64,000 nt of DNA from Arenibacter sp. F20364 (GCF_023015905.1 NZ_JALKBD010000017.1:1-64000), one strand, 5' to 3'; shown: positions 43,409 through 52,848, numbered from the stretch's first letter. Notes: a model not told the origin generated them from the sequence alone. Made by a program: numbers and translations.

Positions 43409-44467
43409 TTAAACTCTATAGACAATAGCGTTTATGTTCATGCCTGCACCAACACTCGCAAATATAACAACATCTCCCTTTTTTATCGATTGATTTTCCA
43501 TTTTTCCATTTTTCACCATATCAAATAAGGTGGGAATGGTAGCTACGGAGCTATTTCCCAATTTTTCAATGCTCATGGGCATAATTCCATGGGGCATTTC
43601 CATGTTGTAAAGTTTGTAAAAACGTTTTACTATGGCCTCATCCATTTTTTCATTGGCCTGATGAATAAATATTTTTTTCACCTCGGTGATAGGTATTCCA
43701 CTTTTATCCAAACTGTCTTTCATGGCTTGTGGAACATAGGTTACCGCAAATTCATATATTTTTCTGCCATACATTTTTATGTATCGTGTCCCGTCTTGAG
43801 CAGTTTTGGAGTAGGATTCACCATAATATAGAAAATAAGCCTCCTCATCGGCATAGGTTGCGCTGTTGTGTGAGAGTATTTGCCCCACATTTTCCCCAGC
43901 TTCAACAATGGTTGCCCCAGCGCCGTCCGAATAGATCATAGAGTCCCGATCGTGCTTGTCCACAATCCTGGATAAGGTTTCTGCGCCTATGACAAGACAT
44001 TTATTTGCAATACCACTTTTAATAAATGCATGGGCTTGTATTACTCCCTCTATCCAACCTGGGCAACCAAATAGAAGGTCGTAGGCAACGCACCTGGGAT
44101 TCTTAATTTGTAATTGGTGTTTTACCCTTGTGGCTAAACTTGGCAAGGTGTCCCCTTGGATTTTGCCAACCGACACATCACCAAAATTATGGGCAAAGAT
44201 TATATAATCCAATTCCTCTTTGTCAATTTTGGCATCGGCTATTGCCTTTTCTGCCGCAAAAAATGCAAGTTGGGAAGTATTTAATTTATCCTCGGCATAG
44301 CGTCTTTCCCTAATTCCTGTTATACTTTGGAATTTTTGAATGATCACCTCATTTTGATGTTTAAAGGGAGTTCCATCTTCATTTAAGAATTCATGATTTT
44401 TAAAATCTGAATTCTTTGTTACTACGGATGGTAAATAGGAACCAGTGCCAGTAATGCCAATGTTCAT
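43409..44467 (-). CDS. 3-oxoacyl-ACP synthase III family protein
   Basis: A 352-aa thiolase-fold enzyme related to FabH. The catalytic triad is present: Cys135 in LFGCPGWIEG, His in IFIHQANEKM and Asn in LGNSSVATIP. It is slightly longer than housekeeping FabH (about 320-335 aa) and the Cys surroundings (FGCPG) differ from FabH (AACAG), so it may act in a specialised lipid or secondary pathway rather than in fatty acid initiation. It lies downstream of gcvP behind a terminator and upstream of the methyltransferase-like gene. Confidence 0.87.
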   Translation of the reverse strand: MNIGITGTGSYLPSVVTKNSDFKNHEFLNEDGTPFKHQNEVIIQKFQSITGIRERRYAEDKLNTSQLAFFAAEKAIADAKIDKEELDYIIFAHNFGDVSVGKIQGDTLPSLATRVKHQLQIKNPRCVAYDLLFGCPGWIEGVIQAHAFIKSGIANKCLVIGAETLSRIVDKHDRDSMIYSDGAGATIVEAGENVGQILSHNSATYADEEAYFLYYGESYSKTAQDGTRYIKMYGRKIYEFAVTYVPQAMKDSLDKSGIPITEVKKIFIHQANEKMDEAIVKRFYKLYNMEMPHGIMPMSIEKLGNSSVATIPTLFDMVKNGKMENQSIKKGDVVIFASVGAGMNINAIVYRV

Positions 44468-44575
44468 AATAATCTAGAAATTTAATAGTATAAATATAAA
44501 ACAATTGGTACGCCGTAATTTGTGTGCCTAGGGTTAGATATGATGTCCAAGATTATTCCACTTATAAATTTGCCA

Positions 44576-44613
44576 AAGAAAAAGCCTTTCACAATTAATG
44601 GAAAGGCTTTTAA
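44576..44613 (-). terminator. Intrinsic terminator after gcvP
   Basis: AAAAGCCTTTC (44580-44590) and GAAAGGCTTTT (44601-44611) form an 11-bp perfect stem. On the minus strand it is followed by TTTTTCTTT. It lies between the gcvP stop and the KAS III-like start. Confidence 0.82.
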
Positions 44614-44635
44614 ATGCTTGTCTTTATTAGGGTTG

Positions 44636-47485
44636 TCAGGCTTCAACATAGGCTTCGATCGGAGCGCAGGTACATATTAAATTACGGTCTCCATATGTAT
44701 CATCCACTCTCCTTACGCTAGGCCAAAACTTGTTTTCCATTAGATATGGTAATGGGAAGGCGGCCTGTTGTCTACTGTAAGGAAAATCCCATTGATCATT
44801 GGTGATCATTTCCAAGGTGTGGGGAGAATTTTTTAGGGCATTGTTGGTGTCCTCAGCAGATGCTACATCAATTTCTTCACGAATGGATAGCATAGCATTG
44901 CAGAATTTGTCCAATTCTGCCAAGCTTTCGCTCTCCGTAGGTTCTATCATAAGGGTTCCGGCAACTGGAAATGAAACCGTTGGTGCGTGAAAACCATAGT
45001 CCATAAGTCTTTTAGCGATATCCGTAACTTCTATCCCGTTTTCTTTAAAAGGTCTACAGTCGATAATCATTTCGTGGGCGGCTCTTCCTCTTTCCCCGGT
45101 GTATAGCACCTCAAATTTTCCGCTAAGCTTGTTTTTAATATAGTTAGCATTTAGGATAGCGGTCTTTGTAGACTGGGTCAATCCATTTTCCCCTAACATT
45201 TTTATATATCCATAGGAGATCAAACATACCAAAGAACTTCCCCAAGGTGCTGCGGATATGGCTGTAATGGCCTTGTTTCCTCCTGTTTGAATTACGGGGT
45301 TTCCTGGTAGAAATGGCACCAATTGTTCCGCCACGCAAATGGGGCCAACTCCTGGGCCACCACCACCGTGTGGAATGGCGAATGTTTTATGGAGGTTTAA
45401 GTGACAGACATCTGCACCAATGGTGGCCGGGTTGGTCAACCCCACCTGGGCGTTCATATTTGCCCCATCCATATAGACTTGCCCTCCGTTGTCATGAATC
45501 AATTTGGTAATTTCTTTAATGGAAGATTCGAATACACCGTGGGTAGACGGGTATGTTACCATTAGGGCGGATAGATTATCCTTGTACAAATTGGCTTTTT
45601 CCGCTAGATCGGTCACATCTATATTCCCATTTTCGTCGGTTTTTGTAACTACTACCTTCATGCCCGCCATAACGGCCGAAGCAGGATTGGTGCCATGTGC
45701 GGAGGCTGGTATTAGGCAAATATTTCTATGGCCTTCCCCTCTGGACTCCTGATAGGCCCTAATGACCATTAGACCGGCAAATTCTCCTTGTGCCCCTGAA
45801 TTTGGCTGTAAAGAAGTTCCTGCAAATCCAGTGATGATATTGAGATCTTTTTCTAATTCCTTCAATATAATTTGATAACCTTCGGCTTGATCTATGGGGA
45901 CAAAAGGGTGGATATTTCCCCAACGCGCCAAGCTCAGTGGAAGCATTTCTGAGGCCGCGTTCAATTTCATGGTGCAGGAACCCAATGAAATCATGGAATG
46001 GTTCAAAGCCAAATCCTTGCGTTCCAATTTTTTTATGTAGCGCATCAATTCGGTTTCGGAGTGATAGGAGTTGAATACGCTATTTTTCAAAAATTTTGAG
46101 GTACGCCCAAGCTTGTTTTCAAGAAGGGAATTTGGTAAAAGCGATTTGATTGTAATTGTTTCTTTTCCAATGGCCTCCGCGAATATATTTACTATTGATT
46201 GTAGATCTTTCAGGGAGGTGGCTTCGTTCAACGCAATCGATACGGTATCTTTGTCAACGTAAAGGAAATTAACCTCATGCTTTTCGGCGATAGGCCTTAT
46301 TTTGGAGGAATCTGCCTTTATACATATAGTGTCAAAATAAGATGTGTTGGTTTGGTACAGCCCTAATTTTTCAAGACTGTCAACTAGGGTAACCGCAGAG
46401 GAATGGACTTTATTTGCGATATATTTAAGTCCTTTAGGACCGTGATATACGGCGTACATTCCTGCCATTACAGCCAGCAGTACCTGTGCAGTGCAGATGT
46501 TGGACGTAGCTTTATCCCGTTTTATGTGCTGCTCCCTGGTCTGCAAGGCCATTCTTAAGGCCGGCTTGCCATCGGTGTCCTTTGTAAGCCCGATTATTCT
46601 ACCTGGGATACTCCTTTTGTACTCTTCTCTTGTGGCAAAAAAGGCGGCATGTGGCCCGCCGTAGCCTAAAGGGATTCCGAATCGTTGAGTGGTTCCCACC
46701 ACCACATCGGCTCCAAATTCACCCGGAGGCGTCAGTAAAGCCAGGCTCAAAATATCTGCAGCAACGGCAACTTTTATATTTTTCTCACTGGCGTTGGCTA
46801 CGAATGATGCATAGTCATGTATTTGGCCATGTTTCCCGGGATATTGCAGCAAGGCGCCAAAATAATCATCACCAAACGCAAAACTTTCGTGCTTGCCAAT
46901 GACCAGTTCTATTTCAAGAGGTGCTGACCTCGTTTTTAAAAGCGACAACGTTTGGGGCAATATCTCGTCGGAGACGAAGAATTTTAAAACCTTATTCTTC
47001 TTTTGATCCCGACTTCGTACATCAAAGAGCATAGTCATGGCTTCTGCGGCTGCAGTACTTTCGTCCAAAAGGGAGGCATTGGCCAATTCCATTCCAGTGA
47101 GCTCGGCAATTACAGTCTGGAAATTGAATAAAGCCTCCAAACGCCCTTGGGCAATTTCAGCTTGGTAAGGCGTGTAGGCCGTATACCAACCGGCATTTTC
47201 CAAAATGTTTCTTTTTATAACCGAAGGCGTTATACTTTCATGATAACCTAAACCAATATAGGATTTAAAAACCTTATTCTTCTCGGATAAATTCTGGATA
47301 TGTGATAAATACTCGTGTTCACTCATTGGGGTGTCCAAAGCCAAGGGTTTTGCGAGGCGTATATCATCAGGAATGGTTTCGGTGATCAACTGGTCTACTG
47401 AGTTGACGTCAATGGTTTTCAACATCTGTGGAAGGTCTTCTTCTCTAATGCCGATATGGCGCAAGGCAAATACATCTGTCCTCAT
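44636..47485 (-). CDS. gcvP: Glycine dehydrogenase (decarboxylating), P protein
   Basis: A 949-aa pyridoxal-phosphate enzyme of the glycine cleavage system, counted from the ATG at 47485 (MRTDVFALRHIG, the usual P-protein start). Codons up to 47533 are not family-like. Both halves of the fused P1-P2 form are present. The cofactor lysine is Lys700 in LNLHKTFAIPHGGGGPG, and the N-terminal half carries YTPYQAEIAQGRLEALFNFQT. It decarboxylates glycine and transfers the aminomethyl group to the H protein. No other gcv gene is adjacent, and no glycine riboswitch is evident in the short upstream spacer. Confidence 0.96.
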   Translation of the reverse strand: MRTDVFALRHIGIREEDLPQMLKTIDVNSVDQLITETIPDDIRLAKPLALDTPMSEHEYLSHIQNLSEKNKVFKSYIGLGYHESITPSVIKRNILENAGWYTAYTPYQAEIAQGRLEALFNFQTVIAELTGMELANASLLDESTAAAEAMTMLFDVRSRDQKKNKVLKFFVSDEILPQTLSLLKTRSAPLEIELVIGKHESFAFGDDYFGALLQYPGKHGQIHDYASFVANASEKNIKVAVAADILSLALLTPPGEFGADVVVGTTQRFGIPLGYGGPHAAFFATREEYKRSIPGRIIGLTKDTDGKPALRMALQTREQHIKRDKATSNICTAQVLLAVMAGMYAVYHGPKGLKYIANKVHSSAVTLVDSLEKLGLYQTNTSYFDTICIKADSSKIRPIAEKHEVNFLYVDKDTVSIALNEATSLKDLQSIVNIFAEAIGKETITIKSLLPNSLLENKLGRTSKFLKNSVFNSYHSETELMRYIKKLERKDLALNHSMISLGSCTMKLNAASEMLPLSLARWGNIHPFVPIDQAEGYQIILKELEKDLNIITGFAGTSLQPNSGAQGEFAGLMVIRAYQESRGEGHRNICLIPASAHGTNPASAVMAGMKVVVTKTDENGNIDVTDLAEKANLYKDNLSALMVTYPSTHGVFESSIKEITKLIHDNGGQVYMDGANMNAQVGLTNPATIGADVCHLNLHKTFAIPHGGGGPGVGPICVAEQLVPFLPGNPVIQTGGNKAITAISAAPWGSSLVCLISYGYIKMLGENGLTQSTKTAILNANYIKNKLSGKFEVLYTGERGRAAHEMIIDCRPFKENGIEVTDIAKRLMDYGFHAPTVSFPVAGTLMIEPTESESLAELDKFCNAMLSIREEIDVASAEDTNNALKNSPHTLEMITNDQWDFPYSRQQAAFPLPYLMENKFWPSVRRVDDTYGDRNLICTCAPIEAYVEA

Positions 47486-47626
47486 AAATTCAAGCTGTTT
47501 TAATCTAAAATATGGGTGAGCAAAAATACTCATTATTTATGTTTAATTTGCAGCTTTTAGCTCCAACTCTTTTCAAAGTTTTTAACTAAAATAAGGGGTT
47601 ATGAACACTTTGGTTATTTTTGATTT

Positions 47627-48457
47627 ATGAACTGGCCTAGATACTTATTTCATTTTTACCTGGATGCCAGTATACATGTAGCATTATCGGTTTTTGCATT
47701 TATTGAGATAACCTGTGTTTTTTTTGGCTTGTCCCGGGACAACCATATATCGTATCTTGTATTTTTCGGAACAATTGCGTGCTATAATTTTGTGAAGTAT
47801 GGGGTGGAGGCCAAAAAGTATTTTTTAGTGTCCAACACTTATCACAAGAATATTCAGGTGGTCAGTTTTATTGCAGGAGCCTTTGCCCTTTATCATTCTT
47901 TTTTTTTGTCCTTGGAAGCTTGGATCGGAATTGCAGTTTTGTTGATTTTGACGAGTTTATATGCTGTTCCCTTATTGCACAATGCAAAAAATCTTAGGAG
48001 TTTGGGGGGACTCAAAATTTTTATTGTGGCCTTGGTTTGGGCGGGTACAACCGTGGTTTTGCCGGCTATAGCGGCAAATTTGACAGTGGATTGGGATATT
48101 GGGGTGGAGTTGGTACAGAGATTTTTAATGGTCCTGATCCTAATGCTGCCTTTTGAAATTAGGGATTTGGATTATGATGATCCGGCCCTAAGAACTTTGC
48201 CCCAACGATATGGTTACCAAAAGACTAAAGTTATGGGGGTTGTAGGTGTTGTTGTTTTTTTCTTTTTGACTTTTATGAAAGATCAGCTGACGTATTTGGA
48301 GATATTGAGTAAAGGCCTGGTTTTCATTGTTTTAGGAATGTTGATTTTGATGACCAAAAGAAATCAATCCAAATATTTTTCTTCGTTTTGGGTGGAGTCC
48401 ATTCCAATTTTTTGGTGTGCCTGTATTTTGGTATTGGAAGCTTTTTTAAGTCCGTGA
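47627..48457 (+). CDS. Membrane protein, degenerate UbiA prenyltransferase-like
   Basis: A 276-aa protein with seven to eight predicted helices. Its EIRDLDYDDPALRTLPQRYG loop (about residues 183-202) resembles the second Asp-rich motif of UbiA-family prenyltransferases. The position of the first motif reads YNFVKYGVEAKKY and lacks the NDxxD acids, so normal prenyl-diphosphate binding is doubtful. Similar proteins occur in Bacteroidetes without known function. It is divergent from gcvP and overlaps the 3' end of the small zinc-motif gene by 12 bp. Confidence 0.6.
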   Translation: MNWPRYLFHFYLDASIHVALSVFAFIEITCVFFGLSRDNHISYLVFFGTIACYNFVKYGVEAKKYFLVSNTYHKNIQVVSFIAGAFALYHSFFLSLEAWIGIAVLLILTSLYAVPLLHNAKNLRSLGGLKIFIVALVWAGTTVVLPAIAANLTVDWDIGVELVQRFLMVLILMLPFEIRDLDYDDPALRTLPQRYGYQKTKVMGVVGVVVFFFLTFMKDQLTYLEILSKGLVFIVLGMLILMTKRNQSKYFSSFWVESIPIFWCACILVLEAFLSP

Positions 48458-48673
48458 TTTTAACTCATCTTTCATCTTTTCCTTATCTTCATTTGGAAGC
48501 GTCTTAATGTTGGCTTTGGAACATAGGGAAGTTAGTTCTGTATTTTTTTTGGAAAATTTTTGGCAGGTTTTACAAAACAATACGTGAATTCTGATCTTGA
48601 TTTTATCCAACAAGGTAGCTTCGTTGTACTGAATTTTAGTGCAAATTATTTCAACGTCCTTACAGCTTTTCAT
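48446..48673 (-). CDS. Short zinc-motif protein, putative anti-sigma factor
   Basis: A 75-aa soluble protein from the ATG at 48673, which overlaps the sigma-factor stop as ATGA, so translation is coupled. It carries HVLFCKTC (His30, Cys34, Cys37), exactly the Hx3Cx2C of zinc-containing anti-sigma factors, with Cys4 and Cys11 as possible fourth ligands. There is no transmembrane helix. By position and motif it probably binds the adjacent ECF sigma factor, possibly redox-responsively. It is much shorter than typical membrane-bound anti-sigma proteins. Confidence 0.65.
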   Translation of the reverse strand: MKSCKDVEIICTKIQYNEATLLDKIKIRIHVLFCKTCQKFSKKNTELTSLCSKANIKTLPNEDKEKMKDELKSRT

Positions 48674-49230
48674 ATCTTGAACCAATTGTTGTTTAGGCAA
48701 TCCATAAGAACAGTCCTTGCTCTATGAAGAATAACCCAAAGATTAGACGGATTGATATTTAGCTCCTTACACACCTCTTCCGTACTAAGTCCGTTTATGG
48801 TCTTTAGTGTAAATGCCAAAGCGTGTTTTTTTGGAAGCTTGGCGATACAGTCCTGGATGGCCGTGCCCAATTCTTCGTTTTCTATTTGGCTATTTTCCAA
48901 TAGACTCATTGGATCCGCTACTTGCTCCTCCAAAAAATTACTATCGGCTTCACTATTTGGGTTTTGGGTAATGCGGACCATAGATTTGGCCTTTTTGGAA
49001 TTTATTTTCCGATAATGATCTATCACCTTTCTTTTTAGGATGGAGATCAGCCAAGTGCGTTCGGCAGCCTCCCCCTTAAAATTTTTGGCAGATTTTAATC
49101 CAGCAAAAAAAGTTTCCTGTACCAAATCTTTGGCAATTTCGGAATCGCTTACCCGACTTACCGCATAGTTGAATAGGTAATCGGAGTAACTATCGACCCA
49201 TATGTCCGGATTTAATGCTTGTTTTGCCAT
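48670..49230 (-). CDS. ECF RNA polymerase sigma factor
   Basis: A 186-aa sigma-70 family protein from the ATG at 49230 (another six codons lie upstream). Region 2 includes LFNYAVSRVSDSEIAKDLVQETFFAGLKSAKNFKGEA, broken over residues about 18-55, and RTWLISILKRKVIDHYRK. Region 4 is LPKKHALAFTLKTINGLSTEEVCKELNINPSNLWVILHRAR near the C-terminus. It recruits RNA polymerase to a stress or envelope regulon. A short zinc-motif protein overlaps its stop, the usual sigma/anti-sigma pairing. The trigger is unknown. Confidence 0.92.
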   Translation of the reverse strand: MAKQALNPDIWVDSYSDYLFNYAVSRVSDSEIAKDLVQETFFAGLKSAKNFKGEAAERTWLISILKRKVIDHYRKINSKKAKSMVRITQNPNSEADSNFLEEQVADPMSLLENSQIENEELGTAIQDCIAKLPKKHALAFTLKTINGLSTEEVCKELNINPSNLWVILHRARTVLMDCLNNNWFKI

Positions 49231-49304
49231 ACCTGTTTGTCGATTCAAAAATAAGTGATTTTTTTTTGAAGAAGAATTCTTATTTTTGAATAAGTAAATA
49301 AATT

Positions 49305-49664
49305 ATGAGAGCAATATTTCTTTTTTTGGTAATACTTGTGCTACAAACGGGCTGTTCACAGGATAATAAGGGCAAAATGTCGATAACCGACTTTAAGCAA
49401 GAATTACTGGATGATGCTATTTTGGTAGATGTCCGTACCCCAGAGGAATTTAGTGCCGGGCACTTGGAGAATGCCGAAAATATAAATTTGTACGACCCTA
49501 ATTTTACAGATAAGTTTAAGGCTGTCGACAAAGACAAAACTATTTACCTCTATTGTAAGATGGGCGGACGTAGTGCAAAGGCTCAGGAGAAATTAAAATC
49601 CTTGGGCTTTAGCCATGTAGTTAACCTGGAAGGAGGATATGATGCTGTTAGGGCGAATAATTAA
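49305..49664 (+). CDS. Rhodanese-like domain lipoprotein
   Basis: A 119-aa protein with a short lipoprotein signal (LVLQTGCSQ, lipid Cys near residue 17) and a single rhodanese domain. The domain shows VDVRTPEEFSAGHLENAENINL and the active-site loop YCKMGGRSAKA, whose Cys would carry persulfide sulfur. It ends with the usual LEGGYDAV pattern. It probably handles sulfur or redox chemistry in the periplasm. It is transcribed divergently from the ECF sigma gene. Confidence 0.9.
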   Translation: MRAIFLFLVILVLQTGCSQDNKGKMSITDFKQELLDDAILVDVRTPEEFSAGHLENAENINLYDPNFTDKFKAVDKDKTIYLYCKMGGRSAKAQEKLKSLGFSHVVNLEGGYDAVRANN

Positions 49665-49731
49665 ATCTAGGGCATAAGCTGGACTGTAACCGCCTTACTC
49701 AGTTTACATGGTTTCGGGCAATATGGTGGGT

Positions 49732-50142
49732 ATGGTAAAATATAAGTCGAAAATTGCATGGATCCTGATACTGTTAATCTTCCTTCTATTGCTAGCTCCT
49801 TTGTACCAGATGTTGAAACATTCCGTAAGTGTTGGCTCCCTATTTTTGTTATTGCCCCCAATTTTTATTGGCTACATATTTATAACTACCTATTACGAGA
49901 TTGGGAACGGGATTTTAAGGGTCAAAAGTGGGTTTCTCCTCAACCGTTGTATACAAATAAAGGATATTACTAAAATTGAAGCCACATATAATCCTATCAG
50001 TGCCCCGGCCACTTCGTTCGATAGGCTGGAGGTTTTTTACAATAAATATGAAAGCGTTATCATCTCGCCTAAAAAGAAACAGGCTTTTATAGCCCATTTA
50101 ATACAGCTAAATCCCAAAATTCAGGATAATACGGGCTTGTAA
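49732..50142 (+). CDS. Bacterial PH domain membrane protein
   Basis: A 136-aa protein. The ATG at 49732 is preferred; ATGs at 49708 and 49723 are possible. Two helices (IAWILILLIFLLLLAPLYQM and FLLLPPIFIGYIFITTYYEI) precede a PH-like beta domain: GILRVKSGFLLNRCIQIKDITKIE, SFDRLEVFYN and VIISPKKKQAFIAHL. This matches the short bPH/DUF1200-type proteins. Function is unknown, perhaps membrane stress related. It follows the rhodanese gene by 67 bp. Confidence 0.72.
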   Translation: MVKYKSKIAWILILLIFLLLLAPLYQMLKHSVSVGSLFLLLPPIFIGYIFITTYYEIGNGILRVKSGFLLNRCIQIKDITKIEATYNPISAPATSFDRLEVFYNKYESVIISPKKKQAFIAHLIQLNPKIQDNTGL

Positions 50143-50227
50143 ATTGTATACTCCGGTTCAGGATAAAATGCACATATTAATACATTCCGGTAGCGGATTA
50201 GATTATTGTCATTATCGAATTTTGTAA

Positions 50228-52258
50228 CTAATTGGTAGTCTCAGCTAATAAACCTGCTCTTTTTAACAGGGCCTCGATCTTTGGTTCGCTGCCTCTAAAA
50301 CGCTTGTACAATTCCATGGGCTTTTCAGTACCGCCTTTAGAGAGTACATTGTCCTTAAACTTAGCGGCTACTTCTTGATTAAAAATCCCCTCTTCCTTAA
50401 AATAGGCAAAGGCATCCGCGTCCAATACTTCTGCCCACTTGTAGCTGTAATACCCAGAGGAGTATCCTCCTTGGAATATATGGGAAAATGAAGTGCTCAT
50501 ACAGGTTTCTGGACATTCTGGATACAGATCGGTTTCTTTGAATGCTAATTTTTCCTGCGCCTTTACATTGGTGATCGCCGATGGATCGGTACCGTGCCAG
50601 GACATGTCCAACAATCCAAAACTAATTTGTCTTAAGGTGGCCATTCCTTCTTGGAAGGTAGCCGAGTCTTTTATTTTTTGCACCAATTCCATAGGAATTA
50701 CTTCACCCGTTTGGTAATGTGTGGCAAATAATTCCAAGGCCTCTTTTTCATAGCACCAGTTTTCCATTATTTGGCTAGGCAGTTCCACAAAATCCCAATA
50801 GACAGAGGTGCCAGACAGGCCGGGATAAACTGTATTTGCCAACATGCCATGTAGTCCGTGTCCAAACTCATGAAACAAGGTGGTAACTTCATTGAAAGTT
50901 AGTAATGATGGTTTGCTGGCGGTAGGTTTGGTGAAATTACAGACATTGGAAATGTGCGGCCGGACATTAATTCCGTTTTGTACATATTGGGCTTTGTAGG
51001 AAGTCATCCAAGCTCCGCCACGTTTTCCTGGTCTTGGATGAAAATCTGCGTAAAATAAGGAAACTAGATTTTTGTCCTTGTCGTATATACGATAGGTCTT
51101 CACATCGGGATGATATTTGTCTATATCAAAAACTTCTTCAAATTGCAGACCGAATAATTTTTCTGCCACTTTAAATACTCCGGCAATAACATTTTCAAGT
51201 TTAAAATAGGGTTTGAGTTTTTCATCGTCCAGATCGAAGAGTTTTTGTTTCAATTTCTCTGAGTAATAGGCCCCGTCCCATTTCTCCAAGCCGTCTATGT
51301 TATCCAATTCCTTGGCAAAATTTTCCAAGTCGGAAAATTCCCGCTCAGCTGCTGGTTTTGCCTTTTCCAATAATTCCTTAAGAAATTGATGGACCTTTTC
51401 CGGGGTTTCTGCCATTCGTTCCTCCAATACATAGTGGGCATGGCTCTTATATCCCAATAATTGGGCCCTTTCATACCGCAGGTTGGCAATGGCTATTATA
51501 TTTTTCTGATTGTCCAATTCGTCATTATGAAAGCCTTTGCTTCCAAAAGCGATGGATAGCTCCTTTCGTAATTTTCTATTACTGGAATATTTCATAAAAG
51601 GAATATAGCTAGGATAATCCAAGGTAATCAACCAACCTTCTTTGTCCTTTGATTTTGCCAATTGTGCAGCTGCCTCCTTTTCGCCTTCCGGAAGTCCGTC
51701 CATGTCGGCCTCGTTGGTAAGGTGCATTTGATACTTGTTGGTCTCGGCCAAAACATTTTCCCCGAATTGAAGTTTAAGTTTGGACAGTTCGGCATCTATT
51801 TCCCGTAGCCGTTTCTTTTTTTCCGTGGGCAAATTGGCGCCGTTCCTGCTAAAACTTTTGTACTTTTTGTCGAGCAGGGTTTGTTCTTCAGTGGTCAATT
51901 CCAGATCATTCCTTTGGTCGTATACTGCTTTGACCCGTTTGAACAAATCCTCGTTCAGGGTGATATCATTGCTGAATTCCGACAATAGGGGAGATACCTC
52001 CTGGGCTATTTTCTGAATTTCTGGATTGGTCTCTGCTGAATTTAAGTTAAAAAAGACACTGGATACCCTATCCAATTGTTGTCCTGCAAAATCCAAGGCA
52101 GCAATGGTGTTCTCAAAAGTAGGGGTCCCTTTATTGTTGGCAATGGCATCGATTTCTGCTCTGGCATCCTCAATGGCCTGCAAAAATGCGGGTTTAAAAT
52201 GTTCATTGTTTATTTTGGAGAATGGCGCTGTATCAAATGGGGTCAATAATGGATTCAT
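50228..52258 (-). CDS. M3 family metallopeptidase (oligopeptidase/dipeptidyl carboxypeptidase)
   Basis: A 676-aa zinc peptidase with HEFGHGLH at His463-Glu464-His467 and the downstream acidic VELPSQIMENW. No signal peptide is present, so it is probably cytoplasmic and degrades short peptides. The start MNPLLTPFDTAPFSKI is the usual family start. Length is normal for peptidyl-dipeptidase Dcp and oligopeptidase A, which cannot be separated here. It lies 74 bp downstream of purE on the same strand; a heptanucleotide repeat lies at the junction. Confidence 0.93.
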   Translation of the reverse strand: MNPLLTPFDTAPFSKINNEHFKPAFLQAIEDARAEIDAIANNKGTPTFENTIAALDFAGQQLDRVSSVFFNLNSAETNPEIQKIAQEVSPLLSEFSNDITLNEDLFKRVKAVYDQRNDLELTTEEQTLLDKKYKSFSRNGANLPTEKKKRLREIDAELSKLKLQFGENVLAETNKYQMHLTNEADMDGLPEGEKEAAAQLAKSKDKEGWLITLDYPSYIPFMKYSSNRKLRKELSIAFGSKGFHNDELDNQKNIIAIANLRYERAQLLGYKSHAHYVLEERMAETPEKVHQFLKELLEKAKPAAEREFSDLENFAKELDNIDGLEKWDGAYYSEKLKQKLFDLDDEKLKPYFKLENVIAGVFKVAEKLFGLQFEEVFDIDKYHPDVKTYRIYDKDKNLVSLFYADFHPRPGKRGGAWMTSYKAQYVQNGINVRPHISNVCNFTKPTASKPSLLTFNEVTTLFHEFGHGLHGMLANTVYPGLSGTSVYWDFVELPSQIMENWCYEKEALELFATHYQTGEVIPMELVQKIKDSATFQEGMATLRQISFGLLDMSWHGTDPSAITNVKAQEKLAFKETDLYPECPETCMSTSFSHIFQGGYSSGYYSYKWAEVLDADAFAYFKEEGIFNQEVAAKFKDNVLSKGGTEKPMELYKRFRGSEPKIEALLKRAGLLAETTN

Positions 52259-52315
52259 ATAGGGGTATTATATTTTTAATTCGATATTTGGTTTCAAGGG
52301 GGCAGGACTATTTTT

Positions 52316-52350
52316 TGTTCACTGTGCACTGCTCATTGTCCACTGTTCAC
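52316..52350. repeat. Heptanucleotide tandem repeat, 5 units
   Basis: Five consecutive 7-bp units, TGTTCAC, TGTGCAC, TGCTCAT, TGTCCAC and TGTTCAC, cover 52316-52350. The repeat runs across the purE stop codon (52333-52335) and its last codons. Confidence 0.75.
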
Positions 52351-52833
52351 TTTTTTCATTTCCTCCGCTCCTTCAATGACCTTTTGCTTAAGGCCTTCTT
52401 TGTAAAAGATAATCTTGTCCAGGACGCATTTGTCCGAGCTTCCGATTATCTGGGCCGCCAAAATTCCAGCATTTTTTGCGCCGTTGAGCGCTACTGTTGC
52501 AACAGGAACACCGCCTGGCATTTGGAGAATGGACAGGATGGAATCCCACCCATCAATGGAATTGCTACTTTTTACGGGAACACCTATTACGGGCAGTGGG
52601 GACATGGACGCTACCATTCCGGGCAAATGTGCAGCTCCACCGGCACCGGCAATAATTACTGAATATCCATTTTTATGGGCATTCTTACTAAAATCGAACA
52701 ATTTTTCCGGGGTACGGTGGGCAGAAACAATATCAACGTCTACCTCAATATCAAAACCTTTTAATATATCAATGGCTTCTTGCATTACTGGAAGGTCGCT
52801 GGTACTTCCCATAACTATGGCTACTTTACTCAT
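52333..52833 (-). CDS. purE: N5-carboxyaminoimidazole ribonucleotide mutase
   Basis: A 166-aa PurE (class I) converting N5-CAIR to CAIR in purine synthesis. The nucleotide-binding GSTSDLPVMQEA, the SAHRTPEK loop and IAGAGGAAHLPGMVAS are all conserved. The C-terminal residues after KGLIEGAEEMKK-like are specified by a heptanucleotide tandem repeat that also supplies the stop. It lies 15 bp after purK, forming the usual purK-purE pair. Confidence 0.96.
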   Translation of the reverse strand: MSKVAIVMGSTSDLPVMQEAIDILKGFDIEVDVDIVSAHRTPEKLFDFSKNAHKNGYSVIIAGAGGAAHLPGMVASMSPLPVIGVPVKSSNSIDGWDSILSILQMPGGVPVATVALNGAKNAGILAAQIIGSSDKCVLDKIIFYKEGLKQKVIEGAEEMKKVNSGQ

Positions 52834-52848
52834 ATCATTGAAAATTTC

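Noticed and set aside
47486-47626. Possible glycine riboswitch upstream of gcvP
   Set aside because: The spacer is only 141 bp long and shows none of the tandem aptamer core elements.
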